Positions 17,056 to 25,146 of a DNA stretch of 64,000 nucleotides are shown piece after piece. Origin of the DNA: Lachnospiraceae bacterium UBA3689 (GTDB taxonomy: Bacteria; Bacillota; Clostridia; Lachnospirales; Lachnospiraceae); NCBI GenBank assembly GCA_002371465.1, contig DFIU01000015.1, positions 23,968 through 87,967 of the forward strand. Reading direction: 5' to 3'. Every line of letters starts with the position of its first letter. Position 1 is the first letter of the stretch. The translations under genes were made by a program, and so were the position numbers. The notes beneath the pieces were generated by a model that saw only the letters and a program-made list of their open reading frames with translations, was not told the origin of the DNA and ran no database searches.

Positions 17056-17057
17056 GT

Positions 17058-17083
17058 TGGAGGGAGTCAGCCGACTCCCTCCA
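17058..17083. terminator. Terminator hairpin overlapping the amidase 3' end
   Basis: TGGAGGGAGTC (17058-17068) pairs perfectly with GACTCCCTCCA (17073-17083). It starts three bases after the pyk stop and includes the last codons of the convergent amidase gene, so the terminator doubles as coding sequence. Confidence 0.7.
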
Positions 17084-18242
17084 GTCCTTTCGTCGGTTCG
17101 GGCGTCACGTCAGGAGAGACCGCGGGGTCAAAGGCTGCCGCGTCGGCAGAAGGGTTTGAGGAAGGAACGGCGGATGTGTCGGTCTTGGGCTGTGCGGTAG
17201 CGGGCAGTCCAAAATAAGCGTTGCAGCCCGCCGTAATTCCCTCCGCGATAGCGGCCTGGGGAGCGTCTGAATGATCCGAGGCGCGGTCGCCGACCTCCAG
17301 ATCGATCGTGGCGATGGTCGAATAAGAGGTCTGCGTCAGATCCTGTTCGAGAGAACCGTTTTCCCAGATCCTGATGCCGGCGGAAGACAGGCCGGAAATG
17401 ATCTGCTTTCCGAGGCTGTCATCCGCCTGATAGGTCGAGGCAACCGGTTCCATGGAAAGATAGGAATCGACCTTGGGCGGAGACATATAGAAGGCGCCTT
17501 TATCGCTCTCCGTGGAATCGTAGTGCAGGGAGATGTGGATGTCCGCATAGTTGTTTGCCAGCAGTGTTCTGGCGATGTTGTCAAGCTGAACGTCGTCACT
17601 TTCCCGGATCATCAGGACGTTGTATCCCTCTGCCAGAAGCCGGTCTTTGACTTTCAGGGCAAGGGAGAGGGTCGCGGTGCGTTCCTCCGTTCCGTCCAGA
17701 AGGGTCGTGCCGGAAGCGACTGCCATAGCGGTCGTGGATCCGGCTGCTGTGGAACCTCCGGTGACTTTCGCGCTTCCATCCGGATGACAGAGGGTGCGGA
17801 CACTCTCGCCCCCACTGGTTCCGTGACCGGCATTGACACAGACCGTTTTGCCCTTGGAGACACTCGGAGCTGCCGTATAAAAAACAGCGGTTCCGGAATT
17901 GATTTTGGAATTTTGACCGTACTGCCAGTTCGGATCAAAGGAAACCGGGCGGCTGGTTACGACATCCGGAACGGGTGTCGGAGTCGGATCTGCGGTCGGC
18001 GCGGGCGCGGCAGGAGCCGGATCGGACGGAACGGATCTGTTTTCGGAGACAGAAGCATTTTCCGAAACGGCATTTTCAGAAAGCGCCGCCGGAAGGGAAG
18101 ATACGTCGTTCCCTGACAGAGCGGAAGATTCCTCCGATACGGACACTGTCGGCTTTTCTGCGGATTTGCCGCACCCGGACAGGCAGGTTGCGGTCATACA
18201 GGCTGCTGTCAGCAGGATGGATACTTGCTTTGAACGTTTCAA
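17067..18242 (-). CDS. N-acetylmuramoyl-L-alanine amidase (Amidase_3) lipoprotein
   Basis: The product (391 aa) is predicted to cut the amide bond between muramic acid and L-alanine in peptidoglycan, outside the cell. It has a signal peptide with lipobox LSGC (Cys near residue 24), a low-complexity Ser/Glu/Ala/Pro linker to about residue 90, and the zinc amidase domain. Zinc and catalytic residues appear as VNAGHG, the Glu of GTEERTATLSL, the His of ISLHYDS and the Glu of TIDLEVGD. An insertion of about 40 residues after NAGHG is rich in Gly and Thr. The C-terminal about 45 residues are again low-complexity. It is convergent with pyk. Confidence 0.9.
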   Translation of the reverse strand: MKRSKQVSILLTAACMTATCLSGCGKSAEKPTVSVSEESSALSGNDVSSLPAALSENAVSENASVSENRSVPSDPAPAAPAPTADPTPTPVPDVVTSRPVSFDPNWQYGQNSKINSGTAVFYTAAPSVSKGKTVCVNAGHGTSGGESVRTLCHPDGSAKVTGGSTAAGSTTAMAVASGTTLLDGTEERTATLSLALKVKDRLLAEGYNVLMIRESDDVQLDNIARTLLANNYADIHISLHYDSTESDKGAFYMSPPKVDSYLSMEPVASTYQADDSLGKQIISGLSSAGIRIWENGSLEQDLTQTSYSTIATIDLEVGDRASDHSDAPQAAIAEGITAGCNAYFGLPATAQPKTDTSAVPSSNPSADAAAFDPAVSPDVTPEPTKGLEGVG

Positions 18243-18309
18243 ATGGACCTCCTTTTGCTTGCGTCATGGTTTCAGGAAGGTTACGGACTCATCTTAGTAC
18301 GAACTTTGA

Positions 18310-18338
18310 TTGAGTACAAGTTCGGAAAAGTGTAAAAT
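18310..18338 (+). promoter_or_regulatory. Promoter of the Nudix hydrolase gene
   Basis: TTGAGT and TAAAAT are separated by 17 bp, so transcription starts near 18344. This excludes the TTG at 18310 and the ATG at 18337 as starts of the downstream gene. Confidence 0.65.
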
Positions 18339-18372
18339 GCAAAAAGACAGGAAGGGCAATGGATCAGCCTGT

Positions 18373-18939
18373 ATGGATAAAAGGATTAAGCAGATAGATA
18401 ACAGGATCAGAAGAATCAGGCGGGACAAGGTTTATGAAGGCTCCGTTTTTGATTTTTATCAGGATACCATGCAGCTGCCGGACGGAAATCTTGAAAAATG
18501 GGATTTTGTCGCTCACAGACGTGTCGGAGGGGCCTGTGTCGTTCCGGTCCTTTCGGATGGCTCCATCCTTTTAATTCGGCAGTTTCGCCCTGCGGTAGAT
18601 CGGGTGACTCTGGAACTGCCTGCCGGGGCAAGGGATAAAGCCAGCGAGCGCCCCTATGATGCTGCGATTCGGGAACTGAGGGAAGAGACCGGATACAGCT
18701 CCAGTGATGTTCAGCCGCTCATTCGACTTCAGACCGCTACCTCCTGGAGCAATGAGGAGACGGATGTCTATCTGGCAAAAAATTGCAGGCGGGAGGGCGA
18801 GCAGAACCTGGATGAGGCGGAAGATATTGAAGTCATCTCTTATCCGCTTAAGAAGCTGCTGGCAATGATCTATAGCGGAGAGATCCGGGACGCTAAGACC
18901 GTTGCAGGAATCTTAGCTTATGCGGCAGCTGACCTGTGA
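18373..18939 (+). CDS. Nudix hydrolase, ADP-ribose pyrophosphatase type
   Basis: Nudix enzymes of this type hydrolyse ADP-ribose or similar nucleoside diphosphate sugars to AMP and sugar phosphate. The Nudix box GX5EX7REUXEEXGU is intact: it starts in LPAGARDKASE and ends RELREETGY. The sequence upstream (VGGACVVPVLSDGSILLIRQFRP) and the Asn/Glu-rich C-terminal part match the ADP-ribose pyrophosphatase (NudF/YqkG) group. From the ATG at 18373 the product is 188 aa. The frame stays open upstream to 18310, but the predicted promoter overlaps that part. The ribosome site (AGGAAGG) is unusually far away, so the exact start is uncertain. Confidence 0.88.
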   Translation: MDKRIKQIDNRIRRIRRDKVYEGSVFDFYQDTMQLPDGNLEKWDFVAHRRVGGACVVPVLSDGSILLIRQFRPAVDRVTLELPAGARDKASERPYDAAIRELREETGYSSSDVQPLIRLQTATSWSNEETDVYLAKNCRREGEQNLDEAEDIEVISYPLKKLLAMIYSGEIRDAKTVAGILAYAAADL

Positions 18940-19019
18940 AGCGTGAAAAGTCTTATAGATTTGTAATTGATGGAAAAGGTTTGTGGTTTGCAGACTTCTG
19001 CCTTGAGAAGTGGCTGCAG

Positions 19020-19047
19020 TTGACATTTATTTTCCCATCATTATAAT
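19020..19047 (+). promoter_or_regulatory. Promoter of the flavodoxin gene
   Basis: TTGACA and TATAAT are separated by 16 bp, a near-consensus promoter. The leader of about 80 nt contains a GC-rich hairpin (GCCGC/GCGGC, near 19087-19100). Confidence 0.8.
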
Positions 19048-19135
19048 TGGATTGTGAACAATTTGAATCAAACTTGGCAGGATACCGCCGCAGGGGCGGC
19101 AGCTGCCGGACCTATTGATAAGCAGGAGGACTTTT

Positions 19136-19525
19136 ATGTCAGCAACAGTCAGATATTATTCCAGATCAGGAAATACAAAGAAACTTGCGGAGGCAATCGC
19201 AGAGGGAGCGGGTGTAAAGGCTGTCAGTACGGATGCCGCGGATGCAGCAATCAAAGAGCCGGTCGACATTTTATTTATCGGCGGAGCGCTCTATGCCTAT
19301 GGTATCGATAAGAACCTGAAACAGTACCTGGATGGGCTCGATGGCAGCAAGGTCAAAAAGGCTGTCGTATTTTCAACGTCCTGGCTTTCCAAGCACGCTC
19401 TGGATGTGATTAAAAAGAGCCTGGAGGAAAAGGGCATTGCCGTTGACAGCAGAACCTGCTATGTCAAGAGCAATGCGGTTGAAAAGAGCCTGGAGCAGGC
19501 GAAGGCATTTGCAGCCTCTTTCTGA
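19136..19525 (+). CDS. Flavodoxin-like protein
   Basis: This small FMN-binding electron carrier (129 aa) has the phosphate-binding loop YYSRSGNTKKLAEAI at the N-terminus and a second conserved part FIGGALYAYG for the isoalloxazine region. It is at the short end of the flavodoxin size range. Two frames open upstream, but the ATG at 19136 follows AGGAGGA (19124-19130) and gives the expected N-terminus. A near-consensus promoter implies strong expression. The next gene starts 31 bp later and is likely co-transcribed. The electron partner cannot be named from the sequence. Confidence 0.87.
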   Translation: MSATVRYYSRSGNTKKLAEAIAEGAGVKAVSTDAADAAIKEPVDILFIGGALYAYGIDKNLKQYLDGLDGSKVKKAVVFSTSWLSKHALDVIKKSLEEKGIAVDSRTCYVKSNAVEKSLEQAKAFAASF

Positions 19526-19556
19526 TCGGACTTTTCAATGTTAAGGAGAGGAAATC

Positions 19557-20225
19557 ATGGCGAAGGACCGTTTCCGGATCGATTTTTCGACCAGGGACTA
19601 TGAAAATCCCTGGGAAGTGTATGAGACCTACTGCACGACCGGCGAGTTTGCCAAGCTGGGAAAACGCGGCTATGTGCGCCACTGCGGTCCGACAGCCATG
19701 ACCAATCTGATCCTGACGCTTAAAAAGCGGGAAGCAAAGGGGGATTTGTTTTTTAGTGGAGCAAATGGTGGCATACAGCAACGCGATCTCCTCAGGCAGC
19801 CCATAAATGAGCTCTTTGAGGAAATTGCAGCGACCGGGCAGCGCATGCTGGTCTTTGCCAATATGGACCTCTTTGGGAGGCTGGGCGGAACATCGGATAT
19901 CCTGGCCGGGCTTTACCTGCGGCGGCTTTTGAATAAGTACCGGTTAAATGCCCGAGTGAAGGGGCATTTTCCCCTGACAGAACATAGAGTCAGATCAGCT
20001 GTGGAGCGGGGAAGCCTGCTCTATCTGGAACTTCATCGCCATCCCCGCTACCAGAACCACCATTTGATCTGCTATACGGCTGAGGAGGTCTTTCTGCCGG
20101 GCAGCAGCAAAGAGGTGGGCTTTTATTTGAAATGCGCGGACGGTTGGGGGAAGCAGCCGGTCTATCTGACCGTTTCCGACATGCTGCCGGGAAGTTCCTT
20201 CATTGAAGTTGAATATTCAAAATAA
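19557..20225 (+). CDS. C39-like papain-fold protein, cytosolic, function unknown
   Basis: I do not know a named family for this 222-aa protein. It carries CGPTAMTNLI near residue 42, the pattern around the catalytic Cys of C39-like and other papain-fold peptidases, and a later NHHLICYTAEE segment where the catalytic His would lie. There is no signal peptide or membrane segment, so it would act in the cytosol, unlike most C39 domains. It sits 31 bp after the flavodoxin gene with its own AAGGAGAGG ribosome site, so the two are probably co-transcribed. Peptidase, deamidase or transglutaminase-like activity are all possible; this rests on the motif only. Confidence 0.6.
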   Translation: MAKDRFRIDFSTRDYENPWEVYETYCTTGEFAKLGKRGYVRHCGPTAMTNLILTLKKREAKGDLFFSGANGGIQQRDLLRQPINELFEEIAATGQRMLVFANMDLFGRLGGTSDILAGLYLRRLLNKYRLNARVKGHFPLTEHRVRSAVERGSLLYLELHRHPRYQNHHLICYTAEEVFLPGSSKEVGFYLKCADGWGKQPVYLTVSDMLPGSSFIEVEYSK

Positions 20226-20327
20226 GAGGACTGCCCATTTTCAGCGTATCAGTAGTGTGGTTGATCCAACGTTTCATTATTAAAATTTAGACAAGTATTA
20301 CAGCGGGGAAGACAACAGGAAAGTAGT

Positions 20328-21098
20328 ATGCTGAATCAGTTTTCAAGAACAGAACTAATTTTTGGGGAAGAGGCAATCAAGCGCCTGCAGGGGGCGAGAG
20401 TTGCGGTTTTTGGAATCGGCGGCGTGGGCGGCTATGTCTGCGAGGCCCTTGCCAGATCCGGAGTCGGAGCCTTCGACCTGATCGATGATGATGTAGTCTG
20501 CCTGACCAATCTGAATCGGCAGCTGATCGCAACCCGGAAGACGGTTGGAAAATATAAAGCGGATATGATGGCGGACCGCCTGCATGAAATCAATCCCAAG
20601 ATTGAAATTACCATCCATAAGGATTTCTTCCTTCCGGAAACGGCGGATCAATACGATTTTTCCAACTATGATTATGTGGTCGACGCGATCGACACCGTAA
20701 CGGGAAAGATTGAAATTATCATGCAGTGCAAGAAGCTGGGGATTCCGGTTATCAGCTGTATGGGCTGCGGCAACCGGATGGACCCCACCCGGCTCATCTG
20801 TACCGATATCTATAAGACGACCATGGACCCGCTCGCCAAGGTTATGCGGCGGGAACTGCGAAAGCGCCATGTGAATCGCTTAAAGGTGGTCTATTCCACG
20901 GAGAAGCCGACGAGACCGCTCGACGATATGGCAAACAGCTGCCGTTATAACTGCATCTGTCCCCCCAATGCCAAGCACAAATGTACGGAGCGGCGGGATA
21001 TACCGGGCAGTACCGCCTTTGTTCCGCCTGTCGCCGGCATCATTATCGCCAGTGAGATCGTCCGCGATCTGACCGGCATACAGCCGCCAAAGGGCTAA
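20328..21098 (+). CDS. tcdA: tRNA threonylcarbamoyladenosine dehydratase (TcdA/CsdL)
   Basis: TcdA is an E1-like (ThiF-fold) enzyme that uses ATP to cyclise t6A37 to ct6A in tRNAs reading ANN codons. The 256-aa product has the nucleotide-binding loop FGIGGVGGYVCEALARSG, the LTNLNRQL motif and the family block DPTRLICTDIYKTTMDPLAKVMRREL. The C-terminal PPVAGIIIASEIVRDL helix is typical. Cysteines in SCRYNCICPP resemble the zinc-binding or sulfur-relay region of the E1 family. Its ribosome site is AGGAAAG. Neighbouring genes do not suggest an operon. A thiamine or molybdopterin adenylyltransferase is less likely because of the DIYKTTMDPLAK block. Confidence 0.92.
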   Translation: MLNQFSRTELIFGEEAIKRLQGARVAVFGIGGVGGYVCEALARSGVGAFDLIDDDVVCLTNLNRQLIATRKTVGKYKADMMADRLHEINPKIEITIHKDFFLPETADQYDFSNYDYVVDAIDTVTGKIEIIMQCKKLGIPVISCMGCGNRMDPTRLICTDIYKTTMDPLAKVMRRELRKRHVNRLKVVYSTEKPTRPLDDMANSCRYNCICPPNAKHKCTERRDIPGSTAFVPPVAGIIIASEIVRDLTGIQPPKG

Positions 21099-21155
21099 GC
21101 GCGGGAGTGCTTGTATAGCGCAGCGGATGATTTTGACGGGTTATAGAGAAGGAAC

Positions 21156-21749
21156 ATGCAGATACGAAAACTTACCATGGACCAAATGGAGTCCATTTAC
21201 CAAACTGATATGCAGGAGGCATTTCCTCCGGCAGAGCTGAAACCCTGGAAACGGATTTGCCAAATGGCGGAGCGGGGAGTCTATACCGGATATGGATTAT
21301 ACGAAGAGGATCCTCTTAAGGCTCAGAAGCTGGGTCGGAATCTGCGTGCCTATGGTTTTTTTGTGCGCTGCCCCGGGACGGGCGATCTGCTGCTTGACTA
21401 TCTGTCGGTCCCCAAATCTTACCGGGGAGAGGGCTACGGGAGCCAATTTCTGTCATATCTGCCTGACCTGATCGGGGACAGCCGCTGTCTTTTGTTTGAA
21501 ATCGAAGATCCGGACTGTACGGATGATCCGGATGTGAGAAAGACGCGGCTTAAGCGGCAGCATTTTTATCTGAAGAATGGGATCCGGGCGACAAATGCCA
21601 GGTCACAGGTCTTTGGTGTTGATTACCGGATCCTGCAGTATACGCCGGACCAGCCCCTTTCCGAGGCAGAAGTTATGACAGCCCTCACGGAGGTCTATCA
21701 TACCATGTTCCCGGAGGTCTGGTTCGGAAAGCAGGTCTATATTCTATAG
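21156..21749 (+). CDS. GNAT family N-acetyltransferase
   Basis: The 197-aa product has a GNAT fold: an N-terminal MQIRKLTMDQMESIYQ, a central strand LLLDYLSVPKSYRGEGYGSQFL holding the acetyl-CoA pyrophosphate loop (R-G-E-G-Y-G), and later strands. A DDPDVRKTRLKRQHFYLKNG segment matches the conserved second half of this subgroup. The acceptor substrate is unknown. It lies 57 bp after tcdA and may share its transcript; a GAGAAGGA ribosome site precedes the ATG. A terminator hairpin shared with the convergent membrane-protein gene follows. Confidence 0.82.
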   Translation: MQIRKLTMDQMESIYQTDMQEAFPPAELKPWKRICQMAERGVYTGYGLYEEDPLKAQKLGRNLRAYGFFVRCPGTGDLLLDYLSVPKSYRGEGYGSQFLSYLPDLIGDSRCLLFEIEDPDCTDDPDVRKTRLKRQHFYLKNGIRATNARSQVFGVDYRILQYTPDQPLSEAEVMTALTEVYHTMFPEVWFGKQVYIL

Positions 21750-21775
21750 ACGGGCAGGGAAAAGGAAGATCTGTC

Positions 21776-21808
21776 ATGCGGGCGGTTATATGACTGCCCG
21801 CATTAATT
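21776..21808. terminator. Terminator between the GNAT gene and the membrane-protein gene
   Basis: ATGCGGGC (21776-21783) pairs with GCCCGCAT (21796-21803) and is followed by TAATTTT. It covers the 3' ends of both convergent genes. Confidence 0.75.
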
Positions 21809-22412
21809 TTGTCTTATGAAGGACAAAGATGCTCAGATCCATGAAGAGGTGGGCGATCAGGGTACTGACGATGACGCCGTTTGATTTCAGCAGAAACTGA
21901 ACATGAAAGCCATACCAGCAGACTGTAGCGGAATAGGCAGCCATCAGGATGAGAAGCGGAAGATTGCTTAAGACCCCGCTGATCATGCGCCTGAAATCCT
22001 GAACCGTAAAGTCGAAGAATACAAACCGGCCGACAGCAAGGGTGATGAAATAAAGAATCATTTCATTGTAATTGGTATCCTGATAGACAAAGCGGATATA
22101 CAGAAGAATCAGGACGACATAGATCGCGCTGACCAGGCGGACCGAAGCTTTCTGTTCCGGATCAATGTGCGTGAGACGAACCAGGATTAAATCCATCCAG
22201 GCAGTCAGGATGACAGACATGATGATGAAGAGCAGAAGAAAGACGTCCTGATACTTATTCCAAATGGCGGCAACTTCAGGCATCCGATCGTCGATGATGT
22301 AATAAAGCCCCAGGAAAAAGAGGATGGAGGTGCTGGAAAAGACCATTTCATAGAAACTCTCGATCAGGATATGGGGGTGCTTTTTCAGCCGATGAGAGGT
22401 TTCTCCATCCAT
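21786..22412 (-). CDS. Polytopic membrane protein, function unknown; 5' end uncertain
   Basis: From the first ATG the product is 208 aa with about five hydrophobic segments (for example TSILFFLGLYYIID, VFLLLFIIMSVILTAW, ILYFITLAVGRFVFF, PLLILMAAYSATVCWYG). No family is recognised. The same frame continues upstream of that ATG without a stop for about 54 more codons and encodes another good membrane helix (NFLLVSFIGLIAVLTIIIIAA). No ATG, GTG or TTG exists in this extension. A strong ribosome site (AAAGAGGTGA, complement of 22581-22590) points to a start near 22574, where the in-frame codon is ACG. The intact gene may therefore span 21786-22574, with a non-standard start or an early frameshift. 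Confidence 0.65.
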   Translation of the reverse strand: MDGETSHRLKKHPHILIESFYEMVFSSTSILFFLGLYYIIDDRMPEVAAIWNKYQDVFLLLFIIMSVILTAWMDLILVRLTHIDPEQKASVRLVSAIYVVLILLYIRFVYQDTNYNEMILYFITLAVGRFVFFDFTVQDFRRMISGVLSNLPLLILMAAYSATVCWYGFHVQFLLKSNGVIVSTLIAHLFMDLSIFVLHKTKLMRAVI

Positions 22413-22619
22413 GGATGGAGGAAGATTCTGATTCTGGCGGAGGATGACCGCCTGCTGGATTTTAGCTGCGATGATAATGATGGTCAGGACCGCAATCAGT
22501 CCGATGAACGATACCAGGAGAAAGTTCCCGGCGTTGCGGAAGTTGAAGTAGTGTTCAAGATAATAGGTACCCGTATGGACTCACCTCTTTTATGGTATAA
22601 TTGAATAAACTTGAAATGT

Positions 22620-22659
22620 GAGGATCTTCGGCTCTATCTGGCGTCAGGATCCTCTTTTT
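22620..22659 (+). terminator. Leader terminator upstream of the alcohol dehydrogenase gene
   Basis: GAGGATC (22620-22626) pairs with GATCCTC (22648-22654) across a 21-nt loop and is followed by five T residues. A TATAAT box lies just upstream, near 22594-22599. This may be an attenuator. Confidence 0.55.
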
Positions 22660-22707
22660 GAAACAATTAAGAAGTATAGCACCCATATGTGAAAAATTGG
22701 AGGACAC

Positions 22708-23889
22708 ATGGAAAATTTTGTGAGTTACACCCCGACCAAAGTATTTTTTGGAAAAGGAACCGAACTGGAAGCCGGTCAGCACGTCCGTGAATTTGGCGGT
22801 AAGAAGGTCTTTGTCGTCTACGGCGGCGGAAGCGCCGTCCGGTCCGGTCTGATCGGCCGCATCGAAGAGTCCTTGAAGCAAGAAGGGCTTGCCTTTGAGG
22901 AATTTGGCGGAGCCAAGCCCAATCCGACCCTGGACCATGCCAGAGAGGGAATTAAAAGGGCGATCGCCTTTGGGGCGGACTTCATTCTCGCTGTCGGCGG
23001 CGGAAGCGCCATCGATACGGCAAAGGCGATCGCGCACGGAACGGCAAATGCCGGAACAGACATCTGGGAGATCTGGAACGGCAGGGCAAAACTGGACAAG
23101 TCCATGCCGGTTGCTGCCATCCTGACCATCCCGGCAGCGGGATCGGAGATGAGCGACTCCGCCGTTCTGACGGACGTTGAACACGATCAGAAGAGGGGAC
23201 TTAGCACGGAGTTCAACCGCTGCGTCTTTGCTATCATGAATCCGGAACTGGCGATGACTCTGCCCAAGTACCAGCTGGCAGCCGGCGTTACGGATATCAT
23301 GATGCACACCATGGAGCGCTATTTCATTCCGGGCAGCCGCTGTGATCTGACCGATGAGATCGCGGAGGGACTTTTAAGAACCGTCATTAAAAATGGCCGC
23401 AGGATCATGGCGGATCAGACCAATTATGACGCCATGGCGGAGATCATGTGGAGCAGCTCCATTTCCCACAACGGTCTGACCGGTTTAGGTCGAAAGAAGG
23501 ACTTCTCGGTTCACGCCCTGGGTCAGGCGATCGGAGGCAAATGGGACTATACCCACGGCGCGACCCTGTCCGCAGTCTGGGAGGCATGGGCACGCAGCCT
23601 CTATCGGGAAGAGGGGGCGCTTCCGCGCTTCGCCAGATACGCCAGAATGGTCTGGGGAGCCAGTTCACCGGATGATCTGACGGCGGCAGAGGAAGGGATC
23701 AGCGTTACCGTGGCATTTTTCCACGAGCTGGGTATGCCGATCACGATAACAGAACTGGGCGTGACGCCGACTGATGAGGAGTGCGAAGAACTGGCAGCTG
23801 AAGCGACCCGGGGAGATACCCGGAAGCTGACCCGGATCAAACCCCTGGGACAGAAAGAGACGGCTGAAATTTTCCGCAACGCGAGATAA
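22708..23889 (+). CDS. Iron-containing alcohol dehydrogenase (butanol dehydrogenase type)
   Basis: This group III alcohol dehydrogenase (393 aa) reduces aldehydes such as butyraldehyde or acetaldehyde with NAD(P)H in fermentation. The cofactor loop VGGGSAIDTAKAIA is clear. The four metal ligands are present: Asp and His in GVTDIMMHTMERYF, His in SVHALGQAIGG and His in YTHGATLSAV. The overall sequence fits the BdhA/YugJ-like branch. Substrate range cannot be fixed from sequence. The RlmD-type gene starts 12 bp downstream, so the two are probably co-transcribed. A terminator-like hairpin in the leader suggests regulation before the gene. Confidence 0.93.
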   Translation: MENFVSYTPTKVFFGKGTELEAGQHVREFGGKKVFVVYGGGSAVRSGLIGRIEESLKQEGLAFEEFGGAKPNPTLDHAREGIKRAIAFGADFILAVGGGSAIDTAKAIAHGTANAGTDIWEIWNGRAKLDKSMPVAAILTIPAAGSEMSDSAVLTDVEHDQKRGLSTEFNRCVFAIMNPELAMTLPKYQLAAGVTDIMMHTMERYFIPGSRCDLTDEIAEGLLRTVIKNGRRIMADQTNYDAMAEIMWSSSISHNGLTGLGRKKDFSVHALGQAIGGKWDYTHGATLSAVWEAWARSLYREEGALPRFARYARMVWGASSPDDLTAAEEGISVTVAFFHELGMPITITELGVTPTDEECEELAAEATRGDTRKLTRIKPLGQKETAEIFRNAR

Positions 23890-23901
23890 CGAAGGGACCC
23901 T

Positions 23902-25065
23902 ATGACAGAAACAAAGAAATGTCCGTACGCAAAGAAGTGCGGCGGCTGCAGATACATCGGAACGGACTATGATAAGACGCTGAAGCGAAAATTGAGCAAA
24001 ATGAAGACTCTGATGGGACAGCTTGCCCCGGTCGAGGAGATTGTCGGCATGGAGGATCCCTACCACTACCGCAATAAGGTCCATTGGGCGTTTGCCCATG
24101 TCTGGGACGGCAAACGGACCCGGCATGAGGCGGGCATCTACGCGGAGGGCAGTCACAAGGTCATTCCGATTAAAGAGTGTCTGATTGAAAATGAGGAGGC
24201 GGATGCCATTATCCGGGATATCGTCCTCATCGCCCGCCGCTATAAAATGAGAATCTACGACGAGGACACAGGCGAGGGGCTGCTCCGTCATGTCCTCGTG
24301 CGCACGGCTCATACGACCGGGCAGATCATGGTGGTGCTGGTTCTCAGCTCTCCGGTCATGCCCGGCAAGAATAACTTTGTCAAACTTCTCAGGAAGAATC
24401 ACCCCAGGATCGAGACCATCGTCATCAACGTCAATGATCAGAAGACATCCATGATTCTGGGCGAGCGGGAATCCAATGCCTACGGTAAGGGCTATATTGA
24501 GGACGAACTCTGCGGAAAAAGGTTCCGCATTTCCTCCAAGTCCTTCTATCAGATCAACTCCCTGCAGACGGAAAAACTTTACCGCGAGGCGATCGCCTGG
24601 GCGAATCTGACCGGGCAGGAGACGGTTGTCGACGCTTACTGCGGAATCGGTACGATCGGGATCTGCGCTTCCGATCAGGCAAAAGAAGTGATCGGCTGTG
24701 AATTAAATCCGGATGCCGCCAGGGACGCCATCAGCAATGCCAAACGAAACGATGTCAAAAACCTGCGCATTTTCCATGAAGACGCGGAAGACTTCCTGAC
24801 GCAACTGGCAGCGGAAGGGAAGAAGACGGATGTCATTTTCCTCGATCCGCCCAGGAGCGGTTCAACGGAGACTTTTTTAAAGGCAGCTGCCGCGACTTCT
24901 CCCAAGAGGCTTGTCTATATTTCCTGCGGTCCGGAATCCCTGGTCAGGGATCTGAAAGTTTTAAAGAAGCTGGGCTATGAGGCGGAAAGAGCCAAAGCTT
25001 TTGACCTCTTCCCCTTCACCGATCACACGGAAAATCTGGTGCTGCTGACGAAAAAGCAGAAGTAA
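23902..25065 (+). CDS. 23S rRNA (uracil-5-)-methyltransferase, TRAM-less RlmD/RlmC-like
   Basis: A second member of the RumA/TrmA family (387 aa) without an N-terminal TRAM domain. It starts directly with the Fe-S cysteines C7, C13 and C16 in CPYAKKCGGC; a fourth Cys follows in PIKECLIEN. The SAM site (VVDAYCGIGTIG), DPPRSGS motif and catalytic Cys (VYISCGPESLVRDL) are intact, so it should be active. Its target uridine is unknown; rRNA is the usual substrate, with tRNA U54 the alternative. It lies 12 bp after the alcohol dehydrogenase gene, an unexpected operon partner, and differs from the TRAM-containing paralogue at 13738. Confidence 0.87.
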   Translation: MTETKKCPYAKKCGGCRYIGTDYDKTLKRKLSKMKTLMGQLAPVEEIVGMEDPYHYRNKVHWAFAHVWDGKRTRHEAGIYAEGSHKVIPIKECLIENEEADAIIRDIVLIARRYKMRIYDEDTGEGLLRHVLVRTAHTTGQIMVVLVLSSPVMPGKNNFVKLLRKNHPRIETIVINVNDQKTSMILGERESNAYGKGYIEDELCGKRFRISSKSFYQINSLQTEKLYREAIAWANLTGQETVVDAYCGIGTIGICASDQAKEVIGCELNPDAARDAISNAKRNDVKNLRIFHEDAEDFLTQLAAEGKKTDVIFLDPPRSGSTETFLKAAAATSPKRLVYISCGPESLVRDLKVLKKLGYEAERAKAFDLFPFTDHTENLVLLTKKQK

Positions 25066-25146
25066 AATGCTGAACGGCAAGATAAGTCCTGAAGTTTATG
25101 GTTTCAGCTGTTTATGTTAAAGTACAGGGAGATAAGGAGAACTCTG

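Noticed and set aside
17271..18116. 281-aa open frame on the plus strand
   Set aside because: It is a shadow of the amidase gene on the other strand, whose product has a complete catalytic set and lipobox.
22555..23307. 250-aa open frame on the minus strand
   Set aside because: Shadow of the alcohol dehydrogenase; its last residues only happen to read through the ribosome site of the membrane-protein gene.
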